64,000 bases of DNA from Oerskovia paurometabola (GCF_016907365.1 NZ_JAFBBV010000001.1:2604001-2668000); one strand, 5' to 3'. Shown: positions 7,418 through 16,696, numbered from the stretch's first letter. Notes: generated from the letters alone by a model not told the origin. Numbers and translations are program-made.

Positions 7418-7947
7418 GCGGTTTCCTTCGGTTCGGTGGTGGAGGTCCGGGGCGGGCGCGTGCGCCACAGCCAGGTGAGGCCCACGACCGGCAGGACCAG
7501 CGGCACGAACCCGTAGCCGATCCCGAAGTCGGACCACACCGTGGGCTTCGGGAACGCCGCCGGGTCGAGCAGCGACCAGGCGCCGACGGCGAGCACGCCC
7601 ACGAGCTCGACCGTCACGGCGGTCCAGGCGACGGTCCGTGACGTCGCCGACCCGCGGGCGAGCGCGATCGTCGCGACGATGTAGACCACGGCGGCGAGCG
7701 CCGACAGCCCGTACGCGACGGGGGCCTCGTGCCAGTCGCGCAGGAGCTGGATCGAGGCGCGCGCGGTCGCGGAGATCGCGAAGATCCCGTAGACGAGGAC
7801 CAGCACGCGCCCGAAGCCGCTGCCCGTCCTGCGGGGTGCGTCGTGGGCGCCCCGCGGATCGTGGGCGCCGGCGCCGTCTGGAGTGCCCGACGGCGGCACG
7901 CGGGTCGCGGGGTCGGGCGCGGTCTCGGGGTTCTCGGGGTGGGTCAC
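7414..7947 (-). CDS. Predicted membrane protein, four TM segments
   Basis: This 177-aa protein has a Pro- and Ala-rich N-terminus of about 45 residues, then four hydrophobic segments (VLVLVYGIFAISATARASIQ, GLSALAAVVYIVATIALA, AWTAVTVELVGVLAVGAW and FVPLVLPVVGLTWLW). It resembles small actinobacterial integral membrane proteins of unknown function. The GTG start at 7947 is preceded by GAGGAGAG; an ATG just upstream is followed by an immediate stop in another frame. It follows another membrane-protein gene with an 11-nt gap and overlaps pyrD by 4 bases, so the three are co-transcribed. No function can be assigned. Confidence 0.75.
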   Translation of the reverse strand: MTHPENPETAPDPATRVPPSGTPDGAGAHDPRGAHDAPRRTGSGFGRVLVLVYGIFAISATARASIQLLRDWHEAPVAYGLSALAAVVYIVATIALARGSATSRTVAWTAVTVELVGVLAVGAWSLLDPAAFPKPTVWSDFGIGYGFVPLVLPVVGLTWLWRTRPPRTSTTEPKETA

Positions 7948-7958
7948 GCCATCTCTCC

Positions 7959-8315
7959 TCAGGCGGTCCAGATCTGCCACAGCCGCCACTCGAGGAACGC
8001 GACGGTGATCGCGGCGACCGCGAGCACGACCGAGCTCCAGCGGGAGCGTTCGGCGAACGCCCACACGGCGGCGACGGGCAGGATGAACAGGGCGGTGATC
8101 AGGTAGCCCCAGAGCTTCACGGGGTCGCTCGCCGAGCTCCCCGTCGCGGCGAGGACGCCCGCGACGATCATCTGCAGGACGATCGCGCCCTCGATGACGG
8201 CACCGCCCCAGAGCTGCTTGAGGACGACGGCACGGTCGCGGGCGACGAACCACCCGGCCCAACCGGTGAGGGCCGCGCACAGCGCGACCACGAGGAGGAC
8301 GAGGGGGAGGACCAC
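7959..8315 (-). CDS. Small integral membrane protein (118 aa)
   Basis: This protein is almost entirely hydrophobic with four predicted segments (VLPLVLLVVALCAALTGWAG, LWGGAVIEGAIVLQMIVAG, LWGYLITALFILPVAAVW and WSSVVLAVAAITVAFLEW). I recognise no family motif. It begins the minus-strand operon leading to pyrD. The GTG start at 8315 has a TAGGCT hexamer 7 nt upstream and no ribosome binding site, consistent with a leaderless message. The two adjacent membrane proteins may form a complex; this is inference from operon structure only. Confidence 0.7.
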   Translation of the reverse strand: MVLPLVLLVVALCAALTGWAGWFVARDRAVVLKQLWGGAVIEGAIVLQMIVAGVLAATGSSASDPVKLWGYLITALFILPVAAVWAFAERSRWSSVVLAVAAITVAFLEWRLWQIWTA

Positions 8316-8322
8316 GGGGCCG

Positions 8323-8328
8323 AGCCTA
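8323..8328 (-). promoter_or_regulatory. -10 hexamer TAGGCT of the pyrD operon
   Basis: TAGGCT on the minus strand ends 7 nt before the GTG start at 8315, so the operon transcript is probably leaderless. Confidence 0.5.
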
Positions 8329-8398
8329 CCGGCGTCCGGGCCGCGGGCAGGAATCGTCTGCGGCTCGCCGTACCGGTGGCCCCGCTCCGCGCAGCGGC

Positions 8399-8404
8399 TA
8401 GCAT
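8399..8404 (+). promoter_or_regulatory. -10 hexamer TAGCAT of pepA
   Basis: TAGCAT ends 6 nt before the GTG at 8411, with no Shine-Dalgarno between. Confidence 0.55.
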
Positions 8405-8410
8405 CGAGCC

Positions 8411-9907
8411 GTGGCTGAACTCACTCTCTCCAGCAAGAACCCGACCGGCGTGAAGGTGGACGCGCTCGTCGTCGGGACCCAGACGACATCGGACGGCGTG
8501 GCCGTCGTGGGGGACGACCTCCCCCGCGAGGTGGTCGCCGAGCTCGAGTCCCTCGCGCCCGCGCTGGGCATCACCGGTGCGCGCGACGAGGTGCGCACGG
8601 TGCCCGCAGGCTCGCACCTCAAGGCCGGCGTCCTGGTCCTGACGGGACTCGGCGCTCGTGACGAGTCGGGCACGTTCGCGGCCGAGACGCTGCGGCGTGC
8701 GGCCGGTGCCGCGGTGCGCGAGCTCAAGGGTGCCGTGTCCGTCGCGGTGGCCCTGCCCGCCAAGGACGAGGCCGAGGTCGCCGCGATCGCCGAGGGCGCG
8801 CTGCTCGGCGCGTACTCGTTCACGCGCTACCGGGACGGGGCGGGCGCGACCAAGCCTGGCGGTGCCGTCTCGACCATCGAGGTCCTCACCTCGCTCGCCC
8901 GCGGGGCCAAGGCGAAGGCCGCGGTCGAGCGTGCCGCGACGATCTCCGCCGCGGTCCACGCGACGCGCGACCTGGTCAACACCGCCCCGAACGACCTGTT
9001 CCCCGCGGCCTTCGCCGACATCGCCAAGGCCGCCGCGAAGGGCACGGGCGTCAAGGTCACGGTCCTCGACGAGAAGGCTCTCGCAGCCGGCGGCTACGGC
9101 GGCATCCTCGCGGTCGGCCAGGGTTCCTCGCGCGGCCCGCGGCTCGTCAAGGTGTCCTACTCGCCCTCGCGCCCGCACGCCAAGGTCGCGCTGGTCGGCA
9201 AGGGCATCACGTTCGACTCGGGCGGCATCTCGATCAAGCCCGCCAAGGGCATGGAGGCCATGAAGTCCGACATGGCCGGCGCCGCCGCCGTCCTGCACAC
9301 GGTGCTCGCGGCCTCGAGGCTCGGCCTGCCCGTCGCGGTGACCGGCTGGCTCTGCCTCGCCGAGAACATGCCGTCGGGCACGGCGCAGCGCCCTTCGGAC
9401 GTCATCACGATCCGTGGCGGCAAGACCGTCGAGGTCCTCAACACCGACGCGGAGGGTCGCCTCGTCATGGCCGACGGCCTGGTCGCGGCGATCGAGGAGA
9501 AGCCTGACGTCGTGCTCGACGTCGCGACGCTCACGGGCGCGCAGATGGTCGCGCTCGGCACGCGCGTGTCGGCCGTCATGGGGTCCGACGACGTCCGGGG
9601 CGAGGTCGTCGCGGCGGCCGAGGCGGCGGGCGAGCAGTTCTGGCCCATGCCCCTGCCCGAGGAGCTCGCCGCGTCGATGAAGTCGAAGGTCGCGGACATC
9701 GCGAACATCGGCGACCGTTTCGGCGGGATGCTCGTCGCAGGTCTGTTCCTGCAGGAGTTCGTCGGCACCACGCCGTGGGCACACCTCGACATCGCGGGCC
9801 CCTCGTTCAACGAGGGCTCGGCGTTCGGCTACACGCCCGTCGGTGGCACGGGCGTCGCGGTCCGCACGCTCGTCGAGCTGCTCGAGGCGCGCGCCACGAA
9901 GAAGTAG
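8411..9907 (+). CDS. pepA: Leucyl aminopeptidase (M17 family)
   Basis: This 498-aa cytosolic aminopeptidase removes N-terminal residues using two metal ions and normally forms a hexamer. The catalytic domain shows the metal/catalytic residues Lys264 and Asp269 in GKGITFDSGGISIKP and Asp346, Glu348 and Arg350 in NTDAEGRLVMADGL. The less conserved N-terminal domain covers about residues 1-170. Length matches the family. The GTG start is fixed by the -10 hexamer just upstream (leaderless). It is followed by three strong hairpins before the convergent 114-aa gene. Confidence 0.96.
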   Translation: MAELTLSSKNPTGVKVDALVVGTQTTSDGVAVVGDDLPREVVAELESLAPALGITGARDEVRTVPAGSHLKAGVLVLTGLGARDESGTFAAETLRRAAGAAVRELKGAVSVAVALPAKDEAEVAAIAEGALLGAYSFTRYRDGAGATKPGGAVSTIEVLTSLARGAKAKAAVERAATISAAVHATRDLVNTAPNDLFPAAFADIAKAAAKGTGVKVTVLDEKALAAGGYGGILAVGQGSSRGPRLVKVSYSPSRPHAKVALVGKGITFDSGGISIKPAKGMEAMKSDMAGAAAVLHTVLAASRLGLPVAVTGWLCLAENMPSGTAQRPSDVITIRGGKTVEVLNTDAEGRLVMADGLVAAIEEKPDVVLDVATLTGAQMVALGTRVSAVMGSDDVRGEVVAAAEAAGEQFWPMPLPEELAASMKSKVADIANIGDRFGGMLVAGLFLQEFVGTTPWAHLDIAGPSFNEGSAFGYTPVGGTGVAVRTLVELLEARATKK

Positions 9908-9913
9908 TCGTCG

Positions 9914-9946
9914 GCCGCTGCGCCCGCCACGGGCCGTCGCAGCGGC
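9914..9946 (+). terminator. Hairpin 1 after pepA
   Basis: Arms GCCGCTGCG and CGCAGCGGC begin seven bases after the stop codon. Confidence 0.6.
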
Positions 9947-9963
9947 GGGAGCGAGCACGACAG

Positions 9964-9994
9964 GACGGGCGCGACCTTCGAGGTCGTGCCCGTC
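9964..9994. terminator. Hairpin 2 after pepA
   Basis: Fourteen-base arms with a single G-T wobble enclose a three-base TCG loop; the stem is very stable in both orientations. Confidence 0.65.
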
Positions 9995-10070
9995 CGTCGT
10001 TCCGGTCTGCATCGGATCCGGACCAGGTGCCGGTGTCCTCGGTCGGGGCTTCTGCGACCGGTCGAGGAGT

Positions 10071-10127
10071 CGAGATGCGGCCGTCTGGGGTCAAGGAGGG
10101 ACTTCGACCCCCGTCGGCCGCATCTCG
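10071..10127. repeat. Large nested palindrome between pepA and the 114-aa gene
   Basis: CGAGATGCGGCCG (10071-10083) pairs exactly with CGGCCGCATCTCG (10115-10127). Inside, GGGGTC pairs with GACCCC and AAG with CTT, so most of the 57 bases form one hairpin. The outer arm shares the core ATGCGG with the element at 5113. It may be a second member of a REP-like family or the terminator of the convergent gene. Confidence 0.6.
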
Positions 10128-10178
10128 TCCGCCGGGAGCATCGGCCGCCACCCGGCGCAGCACGCATCCGAGGCGGGG

Positions 10179-10523
10179 TCAGCGCCTGCGCTGCCTGGAG
10201 TTCCAGTCGCGCATGCGCTGGGGGTAGCCCGTGAAGTTCACGTCGTAGACGGGGAGCTCGAGCTGTTCGGCGAGCTTGCGCGCCGCCTTGGCGTCGGGGA
10301 CCCGGCGCCTCGTCCACTCCCCCGTGGTCGCGATGAGCATGAGCGTGGTGGGGGTGTCGTTCGTCGGCGGCTCGATGTACGCCTCGACACCCACGCGGGT
10401 GCGCGCGAACTCGGCGAGGTGCTCGACGGTCGCGCGACGCTGGTCCGCGCTCGACGGGGCACCGGCGGGCGCACCCGCTCCGTTCGCGGGCTTGCGGGAG
10501 AAGAGCTGCGACAGCCTGGACAT
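10179..10523 (-). CDS. Conserved hypothetical protein (114 aa)
   Basis: This 114-aa protein starts MSRLSQLFSRKP and has a low-complexity Ala/Gly/Pro linker, then a compact alpha/beta region (ATVEHLAEFARTRVGVEAYI, TTLMLIATTGEWTRRRVP, KAARKLAEQLELPVYDVNF) and a basic end. It has no membrane segment. I recognise it only as a conserved actinobacterial protein found near lpd. The ATG at 10523 is preceded by TACCCT and six bases, again a leaderless pattern; the frame is open upstream but no better start is seen. It is convergent with pepA and divergent from lpd. Confidence 0.65.
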   Translation of the reverse strand: MSRLSQLFSRKPANGAGAPAGAPSSADQRRATVEHLAEFARTRVGVEAYIEPPTNDTPTTLMLIATTGEWTRRRVPDAKAARKLAEQLELPVYDVNFTGYPQRMRDWNSRQRRR

Positions 10524-10529
10524 GGAGGA

Positions 10530-10535
10530 AGGGTA
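10530..10535 (-). promoter_or_regulatory. -10 hexamer TACCCT for 114-aa gene
   Basis: TACCCT on the minus strand ends 6 nt before the ATG at 10523. Confidence 0.4.
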
Positions 10536-10771
10536 CTTGGTCGGCCTGGAGCGTTCCTGGGATCGGGCTCGGCCTCCCCTGTGGGCTGGCGCGACAGGAT
10601 CGCCCACCGGTCGGGCGACGCACGGACGACGGGCACCACGACGTGCCCGGCGTGGCTGTCTTGAGCATCACACGCAAGAGTGTGCGTTCCGATTGGGGTA
10701 CGGCTGACCGAAGTGCCAAGATGTCACGAGAACTTTGCTCTCCCTCTTTTCGTATGCCTAAGGAGCTGCAC

Positions 10772-12154
10772 GTGGCCGAGACCGGCACACCTTTCGACGT
10801 CCTCGTCCTGGGCGGAGGCAGCGGCGGCTATGCCACCGCGCTGCGTGCCGCCGAGCTCGGCCTGAACGTCGCCCTCGTCGAAGCGCACAAGCTGGGCGGG
10901 ACCTGCCTGCACAACGGCTGCATCCCCACGAAGGCTCTGCTGCACGCCGCCGAGCTCGCAGACAACGCCCGTGAGGGCAGCGCGTACGGCGTCCTGAGCC
11001 AGCTGCAGGGCATCGACATGAACGGCGTGAACGCGTACAAGGACGGCGTCATCGCCGGGCTGTACAAGGGCCTGCAGGGCCTCATCAAGTCCCGCAAGAT
11101 CACGGTGATCGAGGGCCACGGCACGCTCGTCGCCGCGGACACGGTCGAGGTCGCGGGCCAGCGCTACACGGGCAAGAACGTCGTGCTCGCCACGGGCTCC
11201 TACGCCCGCTCGCTCCCCGGTCTGGAGATCGGCGGCCGCGTCATCACGTCCGACCAGGCACTGACGCTGGACTACGTGCCCCAGAGCGCGATCGTCCTGG
11301 GCGGCGGCGTGATCGGTGTCGAGTTCGCGAGCGTCTGGAAGTCGTTCGGAGCCGACGTACAGATCATCGAGGCGCTCCCGCACCTCGTGCCCAACGAGGA
11401 CGAGTCGCTGTCCAAGGCTCTCGAGCGCGCGTTCCGCAAGCGCGGCATCGGCTTCACGCTGGGCGACCGCTTCTCGGGCGTCACGCAGGACGACTCGGGC
11501 GTGCACGTGACCCTCGAGTCCGGCAAGACGTTCGACGCCGACCTCCTGCTGGTCGCCGTCGGCCGCGGCCCCCGCACCGCCGACCTGGGCTTCGAGGCCC
11601 AGGGCATCACCATGGACCGTGGCTTCGTGATCGTCGACGAGCGCCTGCACACGGGCGTCGGCAACATCTACGCTGCCGGTGACATCGTCCCCGGACTCCA
11701 GCTCGCGCACCGCGGCTTCGCCCAGGGCATCTTCGTCGCCGAGCAGATCGCGGGCCTGAACCCGACGCCGATCGTCGAGTCGGGCATCCCCCGCGTGACG
11801 TACTGCGAGCCCGAGGTCGCCTCGGTCGGCCTGACCGAGGCCAAGGCCAAGGAGCTCCACGGCGCCGACGGCGTCGAGACGCTCGAGTACAACCTTGCCG
11901 GCAACGGCAAGAGCAAGATCCTCGGGACCACGGGCTTCGTCAAGCTCGTCCGACAGAAGGACGGCCCCGTCGTCGGCGTGCACATGGTCGGCGCCCGCGT
12001 CGGCGAGCTCATCGGCGAGGGCCAGCTCATCGTGAACTGGGAGGCGTACCCCGAGGACGTCGCCGCCCTGGTCCACGCGCACCCCACGCAGAACGAGGCT
12101 CTCGGAGAGGCCCACCTGGCCCTCGCCGGCAAGCCGCTGCACGCCCACAACTGA
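10772..12154 (+). CDS. lpdA: Dihydrolipoyl dehydrogenase (E3)
   Basis: This 460-aa flavoprotein is the E3 subunit that reoxidises dihydrolipoamide in the pyruvate and 2-oxoglutarate dehydrogenase complexes. The N-terminal FAD motif is [20 protein letters not shown]; the redox disulfide is Cys45-Cys50 in [16 protein letters not shown]; the NAD motif is [16 protein letters not shown]; the C-terminal [12 protein letters not shown] supplies the His-Glu dyad. I chose the GTG at 10772 because AAGGAG lies six bases upstream; an upstream in-frame ATG lacks such a site. It is 29 nt ahead of sucB and co-transcribed with it. Confidence 0.96.
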   Translation: MAETGTPFDVLVLGGGSGGYATALRAAELGLNVALVEAHKLGGTCLHNGCIPTKALLHAAELADNAREGSAYGVLSQLQGIDMNGVNAYKDGVIAGLYKGLQGLIKSRKITVIEGHGTLVAADTVEVAGQRYTGKNVVLATGSYARSLPGLEIGGRVITSDQALTLDYVPQSAIVLGGGVIGVEFASVWKSFGADVQIIEALPHLVPNEDESLSKALERAFRKRGIGFTLGDRFSGVTQDDSGVHVTLESGKTFDADLLLVAVGRGPRTADLGFEAQGITMDRGFVIVDERLHTGVGNIYAAGDIVPGLQLAHRGFAQGIFVAEQIAGLNPTPIVESGIPRVTYCEPEVASVGLTEAKAKELHGADGVETLEYNLAGNGKSKILGTTGFVKLVRQKDGPVVGVHMVGARVGELIGEGQLIVNWEAYPEDVAALVHAHPTQNEALGEAHLALAGKPLHAHN

Positions 12155-12183
12155 CCCAACGATCGAAGGAGACCCGAGAGGTC

Positions 12184-13989
12184 ATGTCTGACAACGTGCA
12201 GATGCCCGCACTGGGCGAGTCCGTCACCGAGGGAACCGTCACCCGCTGGCTCAAGGCCGTCGGTGAGAGCGTCGAGATCGACGAGCCCTTGCTCGAGGTC
12301 TCGACCGACAAGGTCGACACCGAGATCCCCTCGCCGTTCGCCGGCGTGCTCGAGCAGATCCTCGTCCAGGAGGACGAGACCGTCGAGGTCGGCACCGACC
12401 TCGCCGTGATCGGTTCCGGCGCGGGCGCAGCCCCGGCCGAGGCCCCGGCCGCTCCCGCCACCGAGGCCCCCGCCCCGGCCGCCGAGCCCGCCCCCGCGGC
12501 GGAGCCGGCACCGGCCCCGGCCCCGGCTGCTGAGGCTCCGGCCGCAGCGCCCGCTCCCGCTGCCGAGGCGCCCGCCGCCTCGGGTGGCGAGGAGATCAAG
12601 CTCCCGGCGCTCGGCGAGTCCGTGACCGAGGGCACCGTGACCCGCTGGCTCAAGGCCGTCGGTGAGACCGTCGAGGTCGACGAGCCCCTGCTCGAGGTCT
12701 CGACCGACAAGGTCGACACGGAGGTCCCCTCCCCCGTGGCGGGCACCGTCCAGCAGATCCTCGTCCAGGAGGACGAGACCGTCGAGGTCGGCACCGTCCT
12801 CGCGATCGTCGGCTCGGGTGCAGCAGCTCCGGCTCCGGCCGCCGCCGCACCGGCCCCCGAGGCGGCTCCGGCTCCGGCTCCCGAGGCAGCTCCGGCTCCG
12901 GCTCCCGAGGCAGCCCCGGCCCCCGAGGCAGCTCCGGCCGCACCGGCTCCGGCTCCGGCTCCGGCTCCGGCGGCAGCACCCGCTCCCGCTCCGGCAGCCG
13001 AGGCGCCCGCCGCTCCTGCGGCCCCCGCGTCGCGCGCCACCTCGGGCGCGACCGGCGGCTCCTACCTGACCCCGCTCGTGCGCAAGCTCGCCGCGGAGAA
13101 GGGTGTCGACGTCGCGTCCCTCACGGGCACGGGCGTCGGTGGCCGCATCCGCAAGGAGGACGTCCTCGAGGCGGCCGCCAAGGCGGAGGCTGCCCAGGCG
13201 GCTCCGGCGCCTGCCGCTGCTGCGCCGTCGGGCTCCGCGCCCAAGGCCGCCAGCGTCCCGGCCGTCTCGCCGCTGCGCGGGACCACCGAGAAGATGTCGC
13301 GCCTGCGCAAGCTCGTCGCGACGCGCATGGTCGAGGCCCTGCAGACGCAGGCCCAGCTCACGACGGTGGTCGAGGTCGACGTGACCAAGGTCGCCAAGCT
13401 GCGTGCCAAGGCCAAGAACGACTTCAAGGCTCGCGAGGGTGCCAACCTCACGTTCCTGCCGTTCTTCACGCTCGCCGCGGTCGAGGCCCTCAAGGCCTAC
13501 CCGAAGATCAACGCGAGCATCGACGGCGACTCGGTCGTCTACCACCCGCAGGAGAACGTCGGGATCGCGGTCGACACGGAGCGCGGCCTGGTCGTGCCGG
13601 TCATCAAGGACGCCGGTGACCTCAACCTCGCCGGGATCGCCCGCAAGATCGCCGACCTCGCCGGCCGCACCCGCGTCAACAAGATCGGGCCGGACGAGCT
13701 GGGCGGCGCGACGTTCACCATCACGAACACCGGTTCCGGTGGCGCGCTGATCGACACGCCGATCGTCCCCGGTGGCCAGGTCGCGATCCTGGGCACGGGC
13801 ACGATCGTCAAGCGTCCGGTCGTCGTGACCGACGCCGACGGCAACGAGTCGATCGCGATCCGTTCGATGAGCTACATCTTCCTGTCCTACGACCACCGCC
13901 TGGTCGACGGCGCGGATGCAGCCCGCTTCCTGGGTGCGATCAAGAACCGCATCGAGGAGGGCGCCTTCGAGTCCGAGGTCGGTCTCTGA
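12184..13989 (+). CDS. sucB: Dihydrolipoamide acyltransferase E2 with two lipoyl domains
   Basis: This 601-aa E2 component transfers succinyl or acetyl groups from lipoamide to CoA. Two lipoyl domains (about residues 2-80 and 137-215) carry the modified Lys43 and Lys176 in TDKVDTE. Two Ala/Pro-rich flexible linkers follow, then the E3-binding domain ([19 protein letters not shown]) and the catalytic domain with His571 and Asp575 in SYDHRLVDG. Actinobacteria often use one E2 for both pyruvate and 2-oxoglutarate complexes, so either substrate is possible. It lies directly after lpd, with lipB and lipA, which attach lipoate to it, 8-10 kb downstream. The ATG at 12184 has GAGAGGTC upstream. Confidence 0.95.
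   Translation: MSDNVQMPALGESVTEGTVTRWLKAVGESVEIDEPLLEVSTDKVDTEIPSPFAGVLEQILVQEDETVEVGTDLAVIGSGAGAAPAEAPAAPATEAPAPAAEPAPAAEPAPAPAPAAEAPAAAPAPAAEAPAASGGEEIKLPALGESVTEGTVTRWLKAVGETVEVDEPLLEVSTDKVDTEVPSPVAGTVQQILVQEDETVEVGTVLAIVGSGAAAPAPAAAAPAPEAAPAPAPEAAPAPAPEAAPAPEAAPAAPAPAPAPAPAAAPAPAPAAEAPAAPAAPASRATSGATGGSYLTPLVRKLAAEKGVDVASLTGTGVGGRIRKEDVLEAAAKAEAAQAAPAPAAAAPSGSAPKAASVPAVSPLRGTTEKMSRLRKLVATRMVEALQTQAQLTTVVEVDVTKVAKLRAKAKNDFKAREGANLTFLPFFTLAAVEALKAYPKINASIDGDSVVYHPQENVGIAVDTERGLVVPVIKDAGDLNLAGIARKIADLAGRTRVNKIGPDELGGATFTITNTGSGGALIDTPIVPGGQVAILGTGTIVKRPVVVTDADGNESIAIRSMSYIFLSYDHRLVDGADAARFLGAIKNRIEEGAFESEVGL
12208..12822 (+). repeat. Direct repeat encoding the two lipoyl domains of sucB
   Basis: The segments at about 12208-12420 and 12600-12822 are highly similar at DNA level, for instance over ACCCGCTGGCTCAAGGCCGT, and differ mostly at third codon positions. 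The duplication seems recent or homogenised by conversion. Confidence 0.8.
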
Positions 13990-14014
13990 CCCTCGGAGCT
14001 CGCTGAGCCCCACC

Positions 14015-14058
14015 ACGCCGCAGGCCCCTCGCCCCTTCCGGGCGGGGGCCTGCGGCGT
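14015..14058 (+). terminator. Terminator after sucB
   Basis: Perfect 14-base arms (14015-14028 and 14045-14058) with a 16-nt loop follow the sucB stop by 25 bases. Confidence 0.75.
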
Positions 14059-14128
14059 CCCCCGGGCGCGCGGGCGCGACCCGCGAGGACGGTTCGCCGC
14101 GGGCGGCGCGCGTCGCCCGTCGGGGCCG

Positions 14129-14134
14129 TACCGT
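14129..14134 (+). promoter_or_regulatory. -10 hexamer TACCGT for TIGR01777 gene
   Basis: TACCGT ends 6 nt before the ATG at 14141. With the terminator after sucB it marks this gene as a separate, leaderless transcript. Confidence 0.55.
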
Positions 14135-14140
14135 GGTCGC

Positions 14141-15031
14141 ATGGACATCGTCGTGGCCGGGTCGCACGGTCTCATCGGTACGGAGCTGCTCGAACGGCTG
14201 CGCGAGCGCGGGGACACCGTGCGGCGCCTGGTGCGCAGACCTCCGCAGACCGCGCACGAGCACTTCTGGGACCCCGACGAGGACGCCCTGGACCCCCGCG
14301 CGCTCGAAGGCGCGGACGCGGTCGTCAACTTCGCGGGCGCCGGGGTCGGCGACCACCGCTGGACGACCGAGTACAAGCGCACGATCCTCGAGTCCCGCAC
14401 GCGCACCACCGGGCTGCTCGCCCGCACGCTCGCCCACCTCGACGCTCCCCCGCCGGTCTTCCTCCAGGGCACGGCCGTGGGCTACTACGGCGACCGGGGC
14501 GCCGAGGTGCTGACCGAGACGTCGGGACCGGGCACCGGTTTCCTCGCGCGCGTCGTCACCGAGTGGGAGGCCGCGACGCGCCCTGCCCAGGACGCGGGGG
14601 TGCGGGTCGCGCACCTGCGCACGGGCATCGTCATGACGCCCGACGGCGGAGCGCTGGCCCGCATGCTCCCTCTCCTGAGGATGGGCGTGGGCGGCAGGCT
14701 CGGCAACGGTCGCCAGTACTGGAGCTGGATCACGCTGCGGGACCACGTCTCGGCCGTGCTGCACCTGCTCGAGTCCGACGTGCACGGCCCGGTGAACCTC
14801 GTGGGCCCTGCTCCCGCCACGAATGCCGAGGTCACCCGGGCGCTGGCCGCGGCCCTGCACCGCCCGGCCGCCCTGGCCGTCCCGTCGGTCGCCCTCAAGG
14901 TCGCGCTCGGGGAGTTCGCGTCCGACATCCTCGGGTCGCAGCGCGCCCTGCCGCGGGTCCTGGAGGCCAGCGGCTTCGCGTTCGAGCACCCTGACCTGGA
15001 GGCGGCGGCCGAGTGGGTCGCCGGTCGCTGA
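14141..15031 (+). CDS. TIGR01777 family NAD(P)-dependent sugar-epimerase-like protein
   Basis: This 296-aa extended short-chain dehydrogenase-like protein has an N-terminal Rossmann motif (IVVAGSHGLIGTELLERL), the FLQGTAVGYYGDRG segment with the YxxxD/K-like active-site region, and the C-terminal DUF1731-type end (SDILGSQRALPRVLEASGFA). The biochemical role of the family (YfcH-like) is not established. It occurs next to sucB and lipB in many actinobacteria, suggesting a link to lipoate metabolism or a conserved but indirect association. ATG 14141 is chosen over earlier in-frame codons because of the upstream -10 hexamer and the Rossmann start. Confidence 0.88.
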   Translation: MDIVVAGSHGLIGTELLERLRERGDTVRRLVRRPPQTAHEHFWDPDEDALDPRALEGADAVVNFAGAGVGDHRWTTEYKRTILESRTRTTGLLARTLAHLDAPPPVFLQGTAVGYYGDRGAEVLTETSGPGTGFLARVVTEWEAATRPAQDAGVRVAHLRTGIVMTPDGGALARMLPLLRMGVGGRLGNGRQYWSWITLRDHVSAVLHLLESDVHGPVNLVGPAPATNAEVTRALAAALHRPAALAVPSVALKVALGEFASDILGSQRALPRVLEASGFAFEHPDLEAAAEWVAGR

Positions 15032-15064
15032 GCAGTCCGACCAGCCGTCAGGCCTGGACCGCGG

Positions 15065-16696
15065 TCACGCCACGTCGCTCACCCGCCACCCGTCGTCGGT
15101 CCAGCGCAACGTGAGGCGTGCCGTGGAGGCTCTCGTCGCCGCGACCGTCGTGGCCGAGCCGTCGGCCGCCCTCTGGGTGTGCTCGGAGACCGAGTACCTG
15201 ACCTCGACCTGGGTCTCGGTCCCAGGTAACGGCACCGCTCCGGTCCCGGTGCCCGTCGGAGGACCGTCTCCACCCGGCACGACCAGGTGCGCCTCCACGT
15301 CCGAGGCCCGTGCCCCCTCGATCGTGACGCCGGACGCGGCGATCCTGTCCAGGAGGTCGGCGTCCACGGCCTCGGCGGGGGAACCGGGGGCCAGCACCTC
15401 CCCCGGCTCGCGCTCCCCCGTGAGCAGCTCGATGCGGCGCTCCGTGAGCTCGACAGCCGCGGCGGCAGGGTCCTGCGCCTGCGAGGTCGGGTCGGGCGGC
15501 ACGGCACCGGCTGCCTCGTGCGCGCCGTCGTGCTCGACGGCACGCCGGGCGGCCGACGGGTCGGCGCCGGCGAGGTGCGAGCGCACGAGCATCCCGCCCG
15601 TGACGAGCGCCGAGCACACGACCAGGACGAGGCCTGCGAGGAGCGCGGGGTGTGGCCGTGCCCCGGGGGCCGAGCGACGCCGTCGGGCGTGCTCGCGCCG
15701 TCGCAGCGCCCTCTGCCCGCCCGGACCGGGATGCGTGCCGGCAGGCGGCACGCCCCGTCCTGGCCTCCGCGGCGACCGGACCACGGTGTCGTCGCCCGCG
15801 CCGTCCCGCCCGGCCGGGGGCTCCCGCCGGGACGGCGCGGGCGCCCGGCGGGCGGCGATGGCCGCCGCGGCCAGCCGGGCGCCGTCGGGCATCGCGATCG
15901 GCGTCGGGAGTGAGGCCTCGTAGCAGAGGGCCGCGAAAGTCCCCACCTCGGGGCGCATGCGGGGATCCGCACGCCGCGCCGTGGCGAGCTCGGCGTGCAG
16001 CGCCGCGAGGGACGGGTCGGGCGTCTCGGGGGCGGCCTCGCCCGGCACCGGTGCACCCGCAGGGGGCGGGAGGACGCCCACGACGAGCTCGGCGAGCGAC
16101 CTGACGTCGTCGGGCGCAGGCAGGGCGCACAGCTCGAGCGGTGCCCGCAGGACCGCCCGGCCCTCGGCGTCGACCAGGACGTCCGTCTCCGCGACCCCTC
16201 CGTAGGACAGCCCCGACGCGTGCAGCGCCGCGAGCGCCTGCGCCAGGGGCACGAGCAGCGTCACGGCCTCACCCGCCTCGAGGGGGCCGCGGCAGGCCAG
16301 CAGCAGCCGTAGGCCCCCTCCCGGCGGCCTCCGGGAGATGAGCACGAGCACGCCCTCGCCCCCCTCGACGATCTCCTCGACGGGGACGAGGTGCTCGTCG
16401 TCGAGCAGGCGCAGGGCGTCGAGCCGCTCGACGAGCAGGTCCCTCGCCGCCGGATCGGCGGGCACCCTCACCAGAGAGACGTCGTGGTAGCGCCCCGAAC
16501 CGTCGGAGGCGACCCAGCGACGTGGCCCCAGCGTGCCGGGGCCCGGCCCTTCCCCCTGCTCGACGACGCCCCAGCCTCGGCGCGCCAGGAGGTCCGTCAC
16601 CGCAGGAGGGGGTGCCGACGGGTCGTCCCGGTCCCGGACGCCCGCGCGGGAGGCCCAGGGCAGGCGGGGAGGGCGAGCGCTCGACATGGCTCCCAT
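15065..16696 (-). CDS. Transmembrane pseudokinase-like protein
   Basis: This 543-aa protein has an N-terminal half (about 30-265) resembling actinobacterial Ser/Thr kinases: HDVSLVRVPADPAARDLLVE, LLDDEHLVPVEEIV, LVPLAQALAALHASGLSYGG. The catalytic loop, normally H-x-D-x-x-x-x-N, reads SYGGVAETDVLV (residues 164-175), lacking both the catalytic Asp and the Asn, and no DFG is seen, so it is probably an inactive kinase. A basic, low-complexity region leads to one TM helix at 350-371 and an extracytoplasmic part of about 170 residues ending DDGWRVSDVA. The topology matches PknB-type receptors. The ATG at 16696 or the nearby one at 16687 could start it. Confidence 0.75.
   Translation of the reverse strand: MGAMSSARPPRLPWASRAGVRDRDDPSAPPPAVTDLLARRGWGVVEQGEGPGPGTLGPRRWVASDGSGRYHDVSLVRVPADPAARDLLVERLDALRLLDDEHLVPVEEIVEGGEGVLVLISRRPPGGGLRLLLACRGPLEAGEAVTLLVPLAQALAALHASGLSYGGVAETDVLVDAEGRAVLRAPLELCALPAPDDVRSLAELVVGVLPPPAGAPVPGEAAPETPDPSLAALHAELATARRADPRMRPEVGTFAALCYEASLPTPIAMPDGARLAAAAIAARRAPAPSRREPPAGRDGAGDDTVVRSPRRPGRGVPPAGTHPGPGGQRALRRREHARRRRSAPGARPHPALLAGLVLVVCSALVTGGMLVRSHLAGADPSAARRAVEHDGAHEAAGAVPPDPTSQAQDPAAAAVELTERRIELLTGEREPGEVLAPGSPAEAVDADLLDRIAASGVTIEGARASDVEAHLVVPGGDGPPTGTGTGAVPLPGTETQVEVRYSVSEHTQRAADGSATTVAATRASTARLTLRWTDDGWRVSDVA

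Noticed and set aside
11668..14472. Long minus-strand frame opposite sucB
   Set aside because: It is Ser/Arg/Gly repeat-like and caused by the Ala/Pro codon bias of sucB.
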